Positions 43,640-55,988 are shown, counted from the first letter of the stretch. The stretch is 64,000 nt of DNA from Gordius sp. MW1 (GCA_964036665.1 OZ038528.1:12902501-12966500); one strand, 5' to 3'. Notes: generated by a model not told the origin, from the sequence alone. Translations and numbers: made by a program.

Positions 43640-44300
43640 ATAGCTAATGAATTATAAAGTTATGCCGATTTTTTGTGTTATAAAAAAGATTTGCGATTAT
43701 CATGGGTTAGTTAGTAAAGATATTTGTATTCCTATTTTCTTAACAATTTGTAAAGCTTGGGTGCCAAAGGTTGTTGGGGTGGTTGTCGCAATAGGACAAA
43801 AAATTGTGGTATTGTTGATTTCAGACTAATTGAAAATTTCGGAGACTTGGCTGAAGACAGGGGATCTTTGTTGTGATAAGATGGGGCAAAGACGTCAGTA
43901 CATGTATAGTTCCATGCAAAAATAAGACCTTTTCCCAAGCGCCTATAGTTTGGCCATCGGGTCGTTTGCTATCTTCACAGAGACCTGTGGGTTCAAGAAT
44001 AGAGGGGATACCAGCTTTGATAAATTATGTACTAATTTATTAAACGCGGTATGTCAAAGATACCGGGCTTTGCTGCGATTACAGTGTAGGTCATGAGGGC
44101 CATTCGATTTTAGGGAATTATTGCAGTGAAGAAATTTATATTTCATCCTAATCGCGATACGGATATCGGTATTGGATAAGAGTAGACAAAGGTTACGACT
44201 TGGTTTAGCTTCGGGCCATTCGTGACCTGAGCGTGGAGCTAAGCTCCTAACGCTGGAAATTCTTTAGCCGAAACGCCATTAATAAGAGACTTTAAGAGGC
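43640..44300 (-). pseudogene. C-terminal piece of an RT-type mobile element ORF, frameshifted
   Basis: Minus-strand fragments in three frames follow one another: NGPHDLHCNRSKARYL (44100), then KAGIPSILEPTGLCEDSKRP (44000), then GKGLIFAWNYTCTDVFAPSY (43920). This order (Cys/His motif, LEP, KRPDG, W-x-x-T-C-x-D-x-x-A-x-S) is a pattern I associate with the C-terminal part of a widespread invertebrate RT-bearing repetitive ORF; the KRPDG...WD-like core may be nuclease-like. The RT domain itself is absent. The family assignment is from memory of the pattern. Confidence 0.5.
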
Positions 44301-44699
44301 ACTCGGACAGGGGGCCATTCCAACACTTTTGAGTGTTTACTTCAGGGGTTTGAGTAGATTGTAAAAGACTTCATTAAACCAGATTTGAAGGTGCTTTTCT
44401 ATTATCTCATTTTATTACTGTAGATTTTAGGCTAATAGACTATTATATACACTGTACTAAAATTTCTCTGCATTGTCAAACATTATCATTGACTTTCGTT
44501 TATAAGTGGTTATAAAGACTTTTGTCACCCAAATATGCATATTATCGCTACCTAATAGGTATTTAAAACTGTTATAAATCTATTTAATTAATTAATAATA
44601 AATATGCCTTTTCCTATCAAGTTAATATTTATTTGCATAATATAAAAATATATTTTTCCACATCATAAACTCTCTTTTAGCTGACCCAAATTCTTTCAT

Positions 44700-44777
44700 A
44701 TATTTCTTATTGATAGGTACCAATTATTTAGCCAAATAAGAACTAGGCCAAAGCAATGCTTGGCCGGGCACAGCTAG
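44700..44777 (+). mobile_element. Helitron 3' end (left side undefined)
   Basis: AGCAATGCTTGGCCGGGCAC followed by AGCTAG and host T, nearly identical to the end at 21446. The element's 5' end was not located. Confidence 0.6.
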
Positions 44778-45219
44778 TTATAACTATAAAATAAAGTTCA
44801 AAAAATTAAAAAGTTTTTCACTTATCAAAGCCCAAGCCCGGCCCGCTACATCTAGTGCTTGGCCTATCCTTTAGCCTATGGTCCTCTGCTGATATCTCAT
44901 ATTGGATAGTTTGCAGCATTTGATGGTGTCTTAAATTTAGGCTTATCCAAACCCACCGATTTTATACAATGACATTTGCATTGATTGATTAATCAATATT
45001 GTATCAATAAATTAGAGTTAATTCCGTTCAAAGCTCTATACCGCGAGCACATTTGGAAGGTAACTTTTATAACATTTGCGCATATCAAATCTGTTAAATA
45101 AAAATACCTTATATATCTGCTGAATTCCTATTTTTTAATGAATTATTCTCTTTACTTTCACATAAAAGTGTAAAACAAATTCCCATTTATAAATTTCCCT
45201 AGCTATGATCCAAATTAAT

Positions 45220-45299
45220 CTCATAAATACATCTTACAAGTACCTATATGTTCAGAATCAAAAACTTATCCAAAGCAATACTTTGCCAGGTACTGCTAG
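45220..45299 (+). mobile_element. Helitron 3' end, diverged
   Basis: AAGCAATACTTTGCCAGGTA followed by CTGCTAG and T, a diverged version of the end at 44777, 522 bp downstream of it. Confidence 0.5.
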
Positions 45300-45764
45300 T
45301 TTGCCTTTAAATCTTATATGCAAAAATATGCTATTGTCGAATGGATTCTATTGGGTTTAATTTTGTACATTAAGTGCAACTTTCATTACTTGCTTTAACA
45401 TTCCCTTTCAAATTTGTTTTAACCCTTTGGGGTAAAAAATTCAAAAACTTGAATAAGTAAACCATAATTTAATTTATAATAAATGACCAGCCCGAATTTC
45501 TATTGACCCTTAGTGTTTATAACTCACAATTGCAATTGCGCTGCGAAATAACTAAAATGGACATGAAAACACAAGGGGGCGGTCTATTTAATGTTATTCA
45601 ACTAATTATATTACTTTAAAAATGTGTAAGTAGTAATACGCCCCACATTTAAAAATTTAATCACTATGTTAACTGACAATCAATAAGATTAACGATAAAA
45701 AGGTAGATAACTTTACAAATATGATAATCTTTATATATATGGCATATAATAAGTCACTAATTGA

Positions 45765-45848
45765 TTAATGAACATTTTGATTTAATTTATATGATTTCAT
45801 GGCTTCGCTATAAGCATCTTTAGCCTTCAACGCCATGTTTTCCCATCT
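45765..45848 (-). CDS. SSRP1: Last SSRP1 exon
   Basis: 27 codons and TAA. It begins [20 protein letters not shown], the third helix of the HMG box, and ends LNQNVH. Acceptor ATAATTTAG, phase 0. Confidence 0.9.
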   Translation of the reverse strand, partial: RWENMALKAKDAYSEAMKSYKLNQNVH

Positions 45849-48800
45849 CTAAATTATAAAACAGAACATAATAAAAATATATAATTTATGCTCAAAATAA
45901 TCTATTATATTTTAAGTATAATATATACATTCTAGATTCAGATTATTAGAAACACACCCCTTTATCCTTAATTTTTTTCCATTCTTCGCCAGCGATTTTG
46001 GTTATTTCCACAACAGATGCATTGTTGTCCTTTTTAATACGTTCTCGATTTTCTTGTAACCATATAAAAAATGCAGATAATGGCCTTTTAGGCATATTTG
46101 GATCTTTTCGAGCTTTTTTGTTTTTCCTCGGGTTTTCCGATTTATCTTTTTTGTTTTTCTCCCCCTTATATGAAAAATTGATGATTAGTTACAAAGCTGA
46201 TTTAATAATTTTTTACCTTCATTCCCGCCTTGACCGTAGATGTTGTTTTCGCTTTTTTAGATTTTAGAGAATTAGCATGTTCTATTTCTTCTGACTCGGA
46301 TAAGCTAGTCAAAGAAGATGAGATCACTTCATCTACCTTGTCAGCTTGTTGTTTATCCGCTTTATTCTTCCTTTCATCGTCGTGCGCTTCCTTCTCGCTC
46401 TCGCTGGATGACACATTACTTTCGTACCTATATAAGGGAACTTAATGTAATATCCATAATCTGAGCCAAGGGCTTGATAATTTATATAATAGTCAAGATA
46501 AGCACAAAATAAAAAATGGCTACGTAAATTATGATCTCCCGTACAGTTACAAAATTGATGTAAAATTTTATAAATGTTAATTATATAATAATGATAGTGG
46601 GAGAAATATAAAAAAACCTATGCATACGAACTCATAATGTATTTAAAACTACTAATTTTGTTACTAAATGATATTTTGTATTTGACACACACTTTGAAGG
46701 CATAGGTTAAAAAATGGACAAGGTGACATACAATACCGATTAAATTTAATTATTTTAAAAACTACCAAGCGAAAATGAATTCTGAAAATATCTTTTTAGA
46801 TATAAAAAAAAACAAATCTTTTAGATATAAAAAAATAACAAAACAAATTTTGTTTAATAATTATATATCTAATTCTTACATTTAAAACTCGAATGAGGAC
46901 ACTTTTTTTCATATAATGGTGGTGTATTTAAATTTATAAATCACATGATCCTTATATCATTTCCCGATCAACTAAGACTAACGGCCGACTCAACAAAAAC
47001 ACACCAAAATCCTCTGGCCTGTTTTCAAATTTCGACTAAGCCCAGAGTTTGACTAAGAAAAACATACCAAAACCTTTGGTACGTTTAGCCGAACCCACGT
47101 CTTTTCCCAACACTAGTACACAGTTTCAACTTTAATGGGCACGACTGAAATCATGATCATTAGTTTTGCAAAAACGGCTGGGTTTTGTTTGGACGACCTT
47201 TGGTTTAACTAAGACTAACGGTCGACTCCGGTCTTTTTAAAATTTTGGTCAAGACTTGTAGTCGACTAAGAAAAGCAGACCAAAATCTTTGGCCAGTTTA
47301 TGTTTAGTCGACTAAAAAAGCCAAGAGCGACCAAACATAACCCAGCCATTTTTACAAGACTACTCAGCATATTTCGAAGGGGTTGCAAAGAGTGAATTAA
47401 ACTTACTCTTCGGCAACGTCATTGTCATCTTTACCCCCATCCGGGGCATAATCTTCGTCCTCTTCTTCCTCATCATCGTCGTCATCCTCGCGTTGCATGC
47501 CTTCAGCCTTCACCCGACTAAGGTAGGGATCCGTGTCATCTCCTTCGTCTTCATCGGAGATGGTAGAACTATTTTTAACCGTTTTACTGTCCTGTCAGAA
47601 CGTTTATATTAAAAACGATAAAATATTTTTTGACAACTTTAATTTTTATTACGTAGTTACGGAGTTTTCTCCGAAAATGGTTGCAATAATTGGAGTGACA
47701 AGAATTGACTAAAATTCCAACATACTTAAGTGAACTATAAGTACATTTTTAAAATTTAATTTTGGGAATTATTTTGCTCCATCTGCAAATATCGTGTGCT
47801 GCTTCTAGATTTTAAGTCGCATAATGTCCCGACAATTGATTTTAAATCGTAGTGTGTTTAATTATGAAAGAATAAATATTTCGAACGAAGGTAAGTAAAA
47901 CAATTAATTAATTGATTTAGCTTTAATATTTTATAGTATTGCGTTAGATCGTTTAGTACATGTCATATAGACCATAATGCCTTTTTCGGTCGACCCCCTC
48001 AGATATGAAATTTGGTAAGAATTTAGAAACTATTAATATTAATAAATTCTGAAAGTTTTAGCTCATTTGGATCACTAATTTACAAGTTGTAGGCGTTATA
48101 AAGTACAAAATCGGTCTTTTATAACATAGTTTCATGACGTTAAGTTTAATAAAAATTTTAAATTACTCACCTTATTATAGAATCTTATTCCGATGGGAAT
48201 CACAACTCATAAATTAGTGGTACATATTGGCTAAAACTCTCAGAATTCACTAACATTAATAGTTGCATTTTGACCAAACTTTATAAAAATCTGAAAGGGT
48301 TGACAGAAAAGGCAATATGACACGGAATGCCTTTTTATGATAGTTGCAATCATACACACCTTATTTGTCATTATTTTGCATCTATGTATTAGACATTAAA
48401 TGCACTGCAATGTCAATTACTAATAAAAAAATGAATAACATTTATTTTTTTGCTCAAACCCTATTAAAACACAAATTCTTCTATTCCTTATAAATTAAAT
48501 AATTTATATTCAATATCAATAAACAAAGAATCAATTTTTGATCCTGAATTAAAAATATGTTACATTTTTTCTTCGGGCTTTTTAAGCGTATTGAGATAAA
48601 AATTAATATTACATAATTAAGAACAAATTATGATAGTTAGATATTTAGGCTTAATTTTCCATAAATCTGCCGAGAGATTAGCCCTGGTGTTTTCTAACTA
48701 TATTTATGTACAAAATTAATATGAAGTTCACAAGTAGTCGTGTTTCTTAAGTATATTAAAATTACAAAAAATATCATACCAGTTTGCTGCCAATATTTCG

Positions 48801-51800
48801 TACTAATAGATTTTTCTCCTTGATAAAATCGAACAAGGCTGTATATTCCTCTCTTGAATAAAAATTAAGGAAATTTAAAAAATCTCATAAATGTAAGTAA
48901 CGACAAGCAATGTATCAAATTTCACTATATTAGTTTTTACACAATTAATTGTCAGTCAATTTAAATAACACAGGTCTACAAATCTTGACTTTTTGATCCC
49001 ATCATAGCAGATAATTTTAAGCTGAACAATATTTATAAGTTTTAAGTTTTTTGGCAAAATTTTAAATTAACAAAGTTAACGGTGTAAAAAATGGCCTTTG
49101 TAACGAATTTTAAAATTTTATTTACTTTTTAGTAATAGTTATAAATTTTATAACATTGATTATACTATAGTTATATTTACTTTTTGTATCACTTAAGTGC
49201 AATGTATTCGTGTTAACCTGAACCCCTTACCTTCAATAAAATTCCTCCCGCCACGTCTAAAAAAACCGAATACATTATAGTATTTGGTAATTAAGCGATG
49301 TTTACTAATATTTTACTCGCTTCCTTCATTTACTCTCTCTCCTCCCTCTCCCCGAATCTTCCACTTCTGCCCCAACATCTAGCCTAGTGTTTTAATAACG
49401 GCTGGGTTTTGTTAAGATTAAGACCCCTGGTTTTAGTCGTTTAAACATAAACAGACCATAGCTTTTTTGGTCTATTTTTTAAGTCGCATAAATAGAATAA
49501 TGGTTTTTGGTCAAACTTTTGTTTAGTCGCCAAAGGTCGATCAAACAAAACCCACTAATTATACAACACTAACCTAGATAAGGAGACAAGATGGGGCTGG
49601 TGGAATAGAGGGAGAAAGAGTAAGTGGAAGGAAAGAAAATGAAATTGCAGTAAACAAGGCGGTCACTTAGAAGAGTCGGTAAACATATTAGCTATAAAAA
49701 TAAGGGGGGGGGGGGCCGAGTTCGGGCAGGGAAATTGGAAAATTAGACCTCTGAAAACTATAACCCTACGCCATGTAAAAAGAATTGAATGTTTTTCAGT
49801 ATAAAAGCACACACAAGTATGAAAAAAAATTGTACTTACTTGACGATATTACTGAAGGTGTGGTTAATTCCGGTTTTGGTTTCAATCTCAAAATCAAAGG
49901 TGCGAGTGGTTGTGCCGGTGCTTCGGGCAAAATTAACAGCCCCGATTTCGTCGAAGCGAATATGAATGGGAGGCTTGTGCACGTATATAAAGCCCCGGTC
50001 CAGCGGGTATAGATAGCCGGCAGCTGCTTTGTACGAACAACTTATACAGCTTCCCCCAGAGTGACTGTCATGATATATTACGATATATAATGATAATATA
50101 TAATTTATTTATTTTTGTCCGCCAGCTTTAAAGTGTAGGTTATCTCTACCAATAAGAGATTTTACAAATGGTGGAAAGCACGGAAAATGTTTTCTTAAAA
50201 ATTAATCAAAAAAATCAGATAGAACCTCAAAGACCCATTTTAATCAAAGCTAGCTACTAAGGGTTATGTGAAATTTCTATAAACATCCATTTTGTAATAA
50301 TACTTTTTTAAGAAATTGGGCCATTGTTAAAAAACATTAATTTTTTAATGTTGGCCTTGTACTGGTATTATATCGACTAATTTTCAAAACAATTTCTGAG
50401 TGTAAATATTTTAAATAACTCAAAAGGGCTTATTTTTCAATAAACATATATGTGGGGAAGAAAGCAGACAACTACAAATTTAAGCTTTCTAATAGCTTTG
50501 CATAACTGTTGACATTTTTATAATGGTAACTAATTTCTCAAAAAATTATTTAAAATAATAACAATTTTTAATTTCCATAATATAGGTTATAGGATAAAAT
50601 GTAATTTTATGTTGTAAAATATTTTTAGTATATACATTTATGCACTCTGTTCATGTGAAAAAAGCAGTCCTGATTTAATGTATCCCATCATAAAACATTA
50701 AAATTATAATGAGTGTTATTAATCAACTTATAATATAAATAAATAAATTACCTAGTAAAATTTCCAGGCAAAGTAATTTTGTTGCCTGATAATGACTTTA
50801 CTAATCTACCAAAAATTTCAAATGTTTTTCCTTCCATTGTTTTAGTCAATTTACCACCATATTTCTGATGAAGTTCCTCCCTAAATTTAAAATATATGCA
50901 TAGAAATTAATATAAAGATTATATAGGTTAATCAAATTTGAAAATAAAAATTTCAATTATGTGCCTTGACAGTTAGTATTTAATAGATGCATGCAGGGGT
51001 TACCCAAAAATTTATACCCTTGGAGCATGATTTATTACTATATTAAACACAGTTATGAGGTTAATTGTATTATTATTTAGATGTAAGTTAGGTTAGGTCT
51101 ATTATTATTTTTATATAAGATAAAATCACTAATACAGAAAAATAGTTATTTAAGCCACAAGGCTGGGAATATAAAAATTTATAAAACATACAATGAAAAA
51201 TATACAATAATAGAAAGAATAATAGAAATATTTACAAGCCTTTTTTAACTAATTTTATGCACAGTAGAATAATTGAAAATTGATTTTTGATTATATTTCA
51301 AAATTAATTTAAATTAAAAATTATATATCCTAACAATAATAAACCCGTTTTAATTAACCATAGCCTTATAAACAGGCCTTTTCTTAAAAAACTAATCAAA
51401 ATCATTGCATTCCAAATATTAGTGCTCATATGGAATTCTTTAGTAAAATTTAAAAAAACAAATTTAAATTAACAATATATTACACAAATAAATAAGGTGA
51501 ATCTATTAGTATGCAAATATATTTTAAAAAAATGTAGCAATATAATCTTATTGTGAAACATTTTTTTAAAGTAAAATAGTAGTCCTTGATAAAAAAAAAT
51601 TAGGGTTAAGCTTATTACCAAATGAGAATACTTGAAAATTGTATATACAGATAATTATAGTAATTTATTAAATTTAACTTAATGACAAGATTAAAATTTT
51701 TTATTACATATTTCTTAAAATGTAAAGATGGTAATTAACAATGGTGTAATGGGATTAATATAACCACTATAAAGCAATATGCGTTTTGACATATAAACTG

Positions 51801-53924
51801 TATATGTCTAAACTAAAAAAAGTGTCAATTGTGCCTACAAAATTAGATTTTAGGATGTTTTTGTTAATTTTTCTAAGAAAGTATTTTGTGTCAGATTCTT
51901 TTAAACTTATTCAACTAAATACATATAACCAACAACACATATTTCTGTGAGATCAACTTATTTAGCCAGAGATCAAAAAAGTTATGATATAAAATATTAT
52001 TTTTGTTTTACTTGTTACATTAATTTTTAATAAATTTCATCAATACTAATAATGTTGTATTAAACAAATTCAATCATTAAGTCAGCAATATTCTAAGCAA
52101 AGTCCCACAAAGGCAATAGTACTATAAAATCTCTATTCAACCCTAATCCTTTCCTAATATAAATTTTAACCCGAATCCCCCACCTTGGACCATTAAGAGA
52201 TAAAGAAATATGTTGAATGAAGTTAAATAATTGAATGAGCCTTAATTTTTAAAATAATCAATACGTATTCTGTACATTTGTTTACACCAAAAACCCATCA
52301 GTCCAGTTTTCTTTTATAATTTTGACCTCACACCCAACCTAAACTAAAGGTGGGGTATTAAATATACACCAAACATAACTATTAAATGCAAAAGTCATAA
52401 TGTATGTTATATGCAATAATATATACCATATTTTTAATATCATGTGCATTGTAGAACATTTAAGAGATATCATATAAATATATAAATAAAAATCCTTTTA
52501 ATAATACTATAATTAACAATAACTAATTAGAGATAAAAATTGAAATTAGTCTAAATTTATAAAAGTTTACTACACTAAGTAATAAAAAAATATAAGATAA
52601 GCATTAACCCATATATTGAAACCAAAATCTAATCGCATAAAGATGTTTTAAGTCAAAACAAATACAACATAACATATTATATGATATAATATACTCTGAT
52701 AAAGTCAGGTTCATGTTTATATCTTCATCTTTGTCAAATAAAAGAATAAGATAAGGATATCTTGTTTGACCCTGTTTGATTGGAGGATCTAAACTTATCT
52801 AAAATTATATAAAAGAAATAATATAACATAATTCACCACTGAGAATATGTGCCTATTATCTTTATGAGGCAACATAAATAAACGTAGAATAGTTGCATAA
52901 GGTATTTTATAGTCAAATGTTTTTCCATGCAATTGTGCAAAGGTTGGATAAAGTTTTATGTCATACCTCCCTCTAATAATTTTGTAATAAGACATTAAGA
53001 TTAAATTTTTCTTACCTTGGGGTTAGACAATGAGCTTCATAAAATGTTGAAATAGCATCACCAACAGCTTGTATAACATTTGCTTTGGCAATTATGTTGT
53101 CATGAAAGGTCTAATTAACTTTAAGGCAAAAAATTAAAAACTACTTTGACAGGGTCTGCATCATTATCTGAAGAAGCAATATAAAATCTCATCTCCATTA
53201 AAGATATAGGGGCATCATCATTCTGTTGAAATTCTAAAGCAATTTCATTTTTTCCAGGTGTACAATGTGATATATAATTAAGAGGCAACTCCAAAGATGG
53301 CGTTTTGTTTGAAGATTCATTATTTGATATGTTGTCAAACATAAGCATTGAGCCTATAGAGTGTAAAATATATATATTAATATAAGCATAAGTGCTTATA
53401 ATAACTTGTAACAAGTTAAAATAAAAATAAGTAATAATATTAATAATAACACAATAAAAATTTGGCATTAGCAAGTAAATTATTAATATGATTCAATAAC
53501 CATTAAAGTTGGCTTTGCCCCAATTGTACCCTTTGACTGAGAGCACTTGTTCTTTTAAGGTTTTTCCATATCTATCTTTGAAAAACTGAGATAATTTGTC
53601 AAATTCCTAAACAAATTTAAATTTATTTAATAAAATGTACATTTTCTGAGAATCCACCAAATCTAAATACTTTATCATTTGATGTAGTCAGTTTAATACC
53701 CATGCCAGATGCCATTCTAAGCCAAGACATTGATAAAATATCTTGAGATAAAATATTTTCGCTTTTGCCAGTTTTAAAGTTTTTGAAAATAATGGTATGA
53801 TCAATGCATTTTAATTTTCCTGATTGCTACCAGAAATGTAAAAATTAAAGAAAAAAAGTACCATAACCCCATGAACCTCTTCATATATATTATTAAATTC
53901 TAAAGCATCTTGTGCTTGAACCAT
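45765..53924 (-). CDS. SSRP1: SSRP1, structure-specific recognition protein 1 (FACT subunit), complete
   Basis: Fourteen exons, all GT-AG with matching phases: 53862-53924, 53641-53826, 53501-53606, 53145-53353, 53016-53110, 52837-52972, 52695-52798, 50752-50880, 49840-50064, 48780-48852, 47407-47591, 46217-46427, 45958-46164, 45765-45848. Their 2013 nt encode 670 residues, close to animal SSRP1. The ATG is followed by [10 protein letters not shown]. Landmarks: [12 protein letters not shown] (N-terminal PH-like), [20 protein letters not shown] and [20 protein letters not shown] (middle PH), [17 protein letters not shown] (Rtt106-like), acidic [18 protein letters not shown] (about residues 480-497), basic/Ser linker, HMG box (about 595-665). 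With SPT16 it forms FACT, which loosens and restores nucleosomes ahead of and behind RNA and DNA polymerases. Housekeeping nuclear gene. Confidence 0.96.
45958..46164 (-). CDS. SSRP1: SSRP1 exon with most of the HMG box
   Basis: 69 codons. A Lys-rich lead is followed by [20 protein letters not shown] and an [13 protein letters not shown] helix, the DNA-bending HMG-box signature. Donor GTGTGT after Gly, acceptor CATATAAG. Confidence 0.93.
46217..46427 (-). CDS. SSRP1: SSRP1 exon, Ser/Glu/Lys-rich linker
   Basis: One base plus 70 codons with [15 protein letters not shown] and [10 protein letters not shown]; rich in possible CK2 phosphorylation sites, as in the intrinsically disordered region of other SSRP1 proteins. 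Confidence 0.88.
46974..47112. repeat. Degenerate MITE copy in an SSRP1 intron
   Basis: ACTAAGACTAACGGCCGACT and later TTTGACTAAGAAAAACATACC resemble the interior of the MITE at 47170-47353. Ends are not clear. Confidence 0.4.
47170..47353. mobile_element. GGCTGGGTT-family MITE in an SSRP1 intron
   Basis: Inverted ends AAAAACGGCTGGGTTTTG and AAAAATGGCTGGGTTATG, followed by TTTGGACGAC/TTTGGTCGCT. 184 bp, with internal TCGACTAAGA-type inverted segments. Lies between the acidic exon and the linker exon of SSRP1. Confidence 0.7.
47407..47591 (-). CDS. SSRP1: SSRP1 exon with the acidic stretch
   Basis: 61 codons plus two bases. Contains [15 protein letters not shown], a run of 13 acidic residues, and DNDVAEE at the end; all are landmarks of SSRP1 proteins. 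Donor GTAAGT. Confidence 0.93.
47961..48323. mobile_element. Foldback MITE in an SSRP1 intron
   Basis: Two arms of about 115-150 bp are imperfect reverse complements: the left has TGCCTTTTTCGGTC, TTCTGAAAGTTTTAGC and CACTAATTTA; the right has the inverted equivalents. No coding sequence. Confidence 0.65.
49397..49563. mobile_element. Second GGCTGGGTT-family MITE in an SSRP1 intron
   Basis: Starts AATAACGGCTGGGTTTTGTT and ends AACAAAACCCACTAATTA, with interior TTTTAGTCG and GGTCAAAC motifs matching 47170-47353. It lies in a different SSRP1 intron (48853-49839). Confidence 0.6.
49840..50064 (-). CDS. SSRP1: SSRP1 exon of the Rtt106-like PH region
   Basis: 74 codons with [31 protein letters not shown] and [17 protein letters not shown]. 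Histone-binding region by family knowledge. It is visibly less AT-rich than its surroundings. Confidence 0.95.
50881..52694. other. Long SSRP1 intron, nothing recognised inside
   Basis: 1.8 kb of AT-rich intron between the LTLSE and EELHQKY exons. No repeat or frame of note. Confidence 0.6.
52695..53924 (-). CDS. SSRP1: 5' exon cluster of SSRP1 (seven exons)
   Basis: Short introns of 34 to about 150 bp separate seven exons here. The first encodes [20 protein letters not shown]. The acceptor of the second is GGTAG, not the nearby AATCAG, because only the first keeps the frame to [16 protein letters not shown]. The third exon ends at the weak donor GTTATT but joins in frame to SMLMFDNIS; the alternative frames have stops. 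Confidence 0.9.
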
Positions 53925-54496
53925 TTTTAACGCTTTAGTTCCTAAATTAGTACAGCAAAGTTATATTCAAATTTGAATATATGACATAACAACTAAATCA
54001 AAAGGCCTATCAACTCACCGAAAACAATCGCAGGATTAACCCTGGGACATTACTATGATTTGAAATTTTCACGTGACTTTATATATTTTAAGGGTTGATT
54101 AGGCACATAATTCTGTAGGTAGTAACCTGAGTTATTATTTTTATGATAAACCACTTATGAGTTTATTAGTGCGATAGACATAGTGCATGATAATCTTGGC
54201 CCATCTTAAAGGATAATGATTTAGATCATTTCATTTGACCAATATGTATTTTATATTAAAATACGTAGCTTCTTCTTGGTACACATAAAGTTTATAATGA
54301 AACTGCAGGGAGGTTATATTAAATGTTTTAACCTATCTCATTGCAAGTGTATATACACGATTATCATTCATTCGGTTTTATATAGCTAAACCACATCTTA
54401 ATGTTGATCATAATATTATCGCGCATAACAGAAATAATTGTAATATAAATTTAAATTATTCAAAAAAAAACTTTTTGTAATGACGCCTGAAGTCAG
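53925..54496. promoter_or_regulatory. Upstream region of SSRP1
   Basis: The promoter should lie here on the minus strand, but no TATA, Inr or DPE element can be assigned with confidence. No gene seen. Confidence 0.25.
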
Positions 54497-54612
54497 TGGC
54501 TTAGCTAGGGAGGGCCAGGGGGCCCGGGCTCACCCAAGAGCAAAAACCGGGCCCCATGGGCCCCCCCCCCCTAAGGGAAAAATCTTGGGCCCCTGGGCCC
54601 CGTAAGCCATTT
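54497..54612. repeat. G/C-rich MITE-like fragment
   Basis: CAGTGGCTTAGCTAGGGAGG then GGGGGCCCGGGCTC and later CTTGGGCCCCTGGGCCCC. Resembles the ends at 55000 and 56636; no target duplication found. Confidence 0.4.
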
Positions 54613-54739
54613 TTTTTATTTTATCTTAAGAAAAAATATGAAGATTATAATTATCTTTGAATATAACTTTTAATTATAATATAAAGCCTAAATATTTGTT
54701 TAATAAATGCAATTTCAACGGTTAATAGCCTTATATTAA

Positions 54740-55537
54740 TTTTAAATGATATCAGAAATGAGGATCACTATCAAATTCTTTATAATAAGGCGAGAGATTT
54801 AGCTTCAATCTTTGATTTAGTACCTTATAAACGTATTAAAAAATCAAAAAGTATGACACTTTTTACTCTTTTGAATCTACCAATTCATTAATGGATTTCG
54901 AAATTGATTTATATTATCCTATCATCGATAGAATCATAGCTGAATTAAGCCTAAGATTTTTGGAAATTATTTGTAATTTATATAGTCCTTAGAAGGTTTC
55001 ATGGGCATAGCCAGAATTTGATTTAGAGAGGGGCAATAATGATTTAAGAGGGGGCAAAATGATTATTTTTTCAAATTTCAGTCATAATTGTAATAAATTT
55101 CAACAAAATTTTGGATTTAGAGGGGGGCGGACGCCCCTCTGCCCCCCCCCCCCCTCCTTGGCTAAGCCCACGGAAGGTTTAAACCCTTCATCCCCTTTTT
55201 GCGATAAATCTCTTTTATCAGAAGGAATTAACCATTAAGAATTAAAACTGCAAGATGCCGAAATAATAATGGCAAAATGATATTTTTTCACTTATTAAAA
55301 TTTTGCCCTCAATAGAATAATTTTAACTATCTCAATAATTTCATGCTCATGCGAAGGATCGTTCTCATTGCTAAAATGGATTAAAAATATCTTATCACAA
55401 TTGGACAAGATAGGTTATCTTCCTTAGCTTTATTGAGCTTAGAACATGACTTTATAAATGTTATTCCCCCGGATGATATTATAAATTCGTTTGCAACATC
55501 GAGTAAAAGGCGTAATGAACTACTATTAAAAGACTAA
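54740..55537 (+). pseudogene. hAT transposase C-terminal part (ZMYM1-like), interrupted
   Basis: Frames read IRNEDHYQILYNKARDLASI and, frameshifted, FEIDLYYPIIDRIIAELSLR before a MITE (55000-55172). After it come SCSCEGSFSLLKWIKNILSQ and LALLSLEHDFINVIPPDDII to a TAA at 55535. The second half matches the hAT C-terminal dimerisation region (Ser-Cys-x-x-x-Ser-Phe-Ser-x-Leu-Lys, then LALLS). Broken by frameshifts and the insertion. ZMYM1-like is the usual name of such hAT-derived proteins; no host function is implied. Confidence 0.65.
55000..55172. mobile_element. Short TIR element inserted in the hAT pseudogene
   Basis: Inverted ends CATGGGCATAGCCA and CGTGGGCTTAGCCA; exact 8-bp duplication GAAGGTTT at 54992-54999 and 55173-55180. 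The interior has GGGGGGCGGACGCCCC and a C run. 173 bp. Confidence 0.85.
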
Positions 55538-55659
55538 TTTTAATATTTAATGAAAAATTATCTGGGCTTTAAACTTGTTTTGAACTTTTTAACACTTTCA
55601 AAATATATTAAAATATTATTAAATTTACGAAAATTCAATCCTGGATTCAATTTAATTGT

Positions 55660-55988
55660 CCATCTCACATGCTTATTGTTTAACATATCTTGCATATTTT
55701 TATGTACCACATGCACATATAAAGCCAATGATTTGGACACCATTTTTTCCCCTTTATTAGGTATATCCGATCAAAAGTTTGATAAATTAATATTAATAAC
55801 AAATTCCTGAATTTTGTAGGCAATAACGCATCAAAACTTGCAAGGGATAATAATCCCCAAAAAATTCCTTTTGGTGTACCATTAATTTCAACAAAATGTA
55901 CACAAACGCTAAGTTGTTCTGTGCATCTCACATCTCTAATTTCATCTAAAATTCTTAAGTAAAATTTTGATTCATTTAATTTTGACAA
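55660..55988 (-). pseudogene. hAT transposase N-terminal/core fragment (ZMYM1-like), opposite strand
   Basis: Minus-strand residues SKFYLRILDEIRDVRCTEQL and VCVHFVEINGTPKGIFWGLL match the early catalytic part of ZMYM1-like hAT proteins (a D-E-x-x-D-V-x-x-T-E-Q-L-like motif). A second frame, SKSLALYVHVVHKNMQD, matches the His-containing segment that follows. It faces the C-terminal fragment at 54740-55537. Confidence 0.5.

Noticed and set aside
47407..47591. Acidic low-complexity repeat
   Set aside because: It is the conserved acidic region of SSRP1, with correct splice sites and flanking landmarks.
49785..50012. Plus-strand 75-codon gene
   Set aside because: It is the antisense shadow of the SSRP1 exon at 49840-50064.
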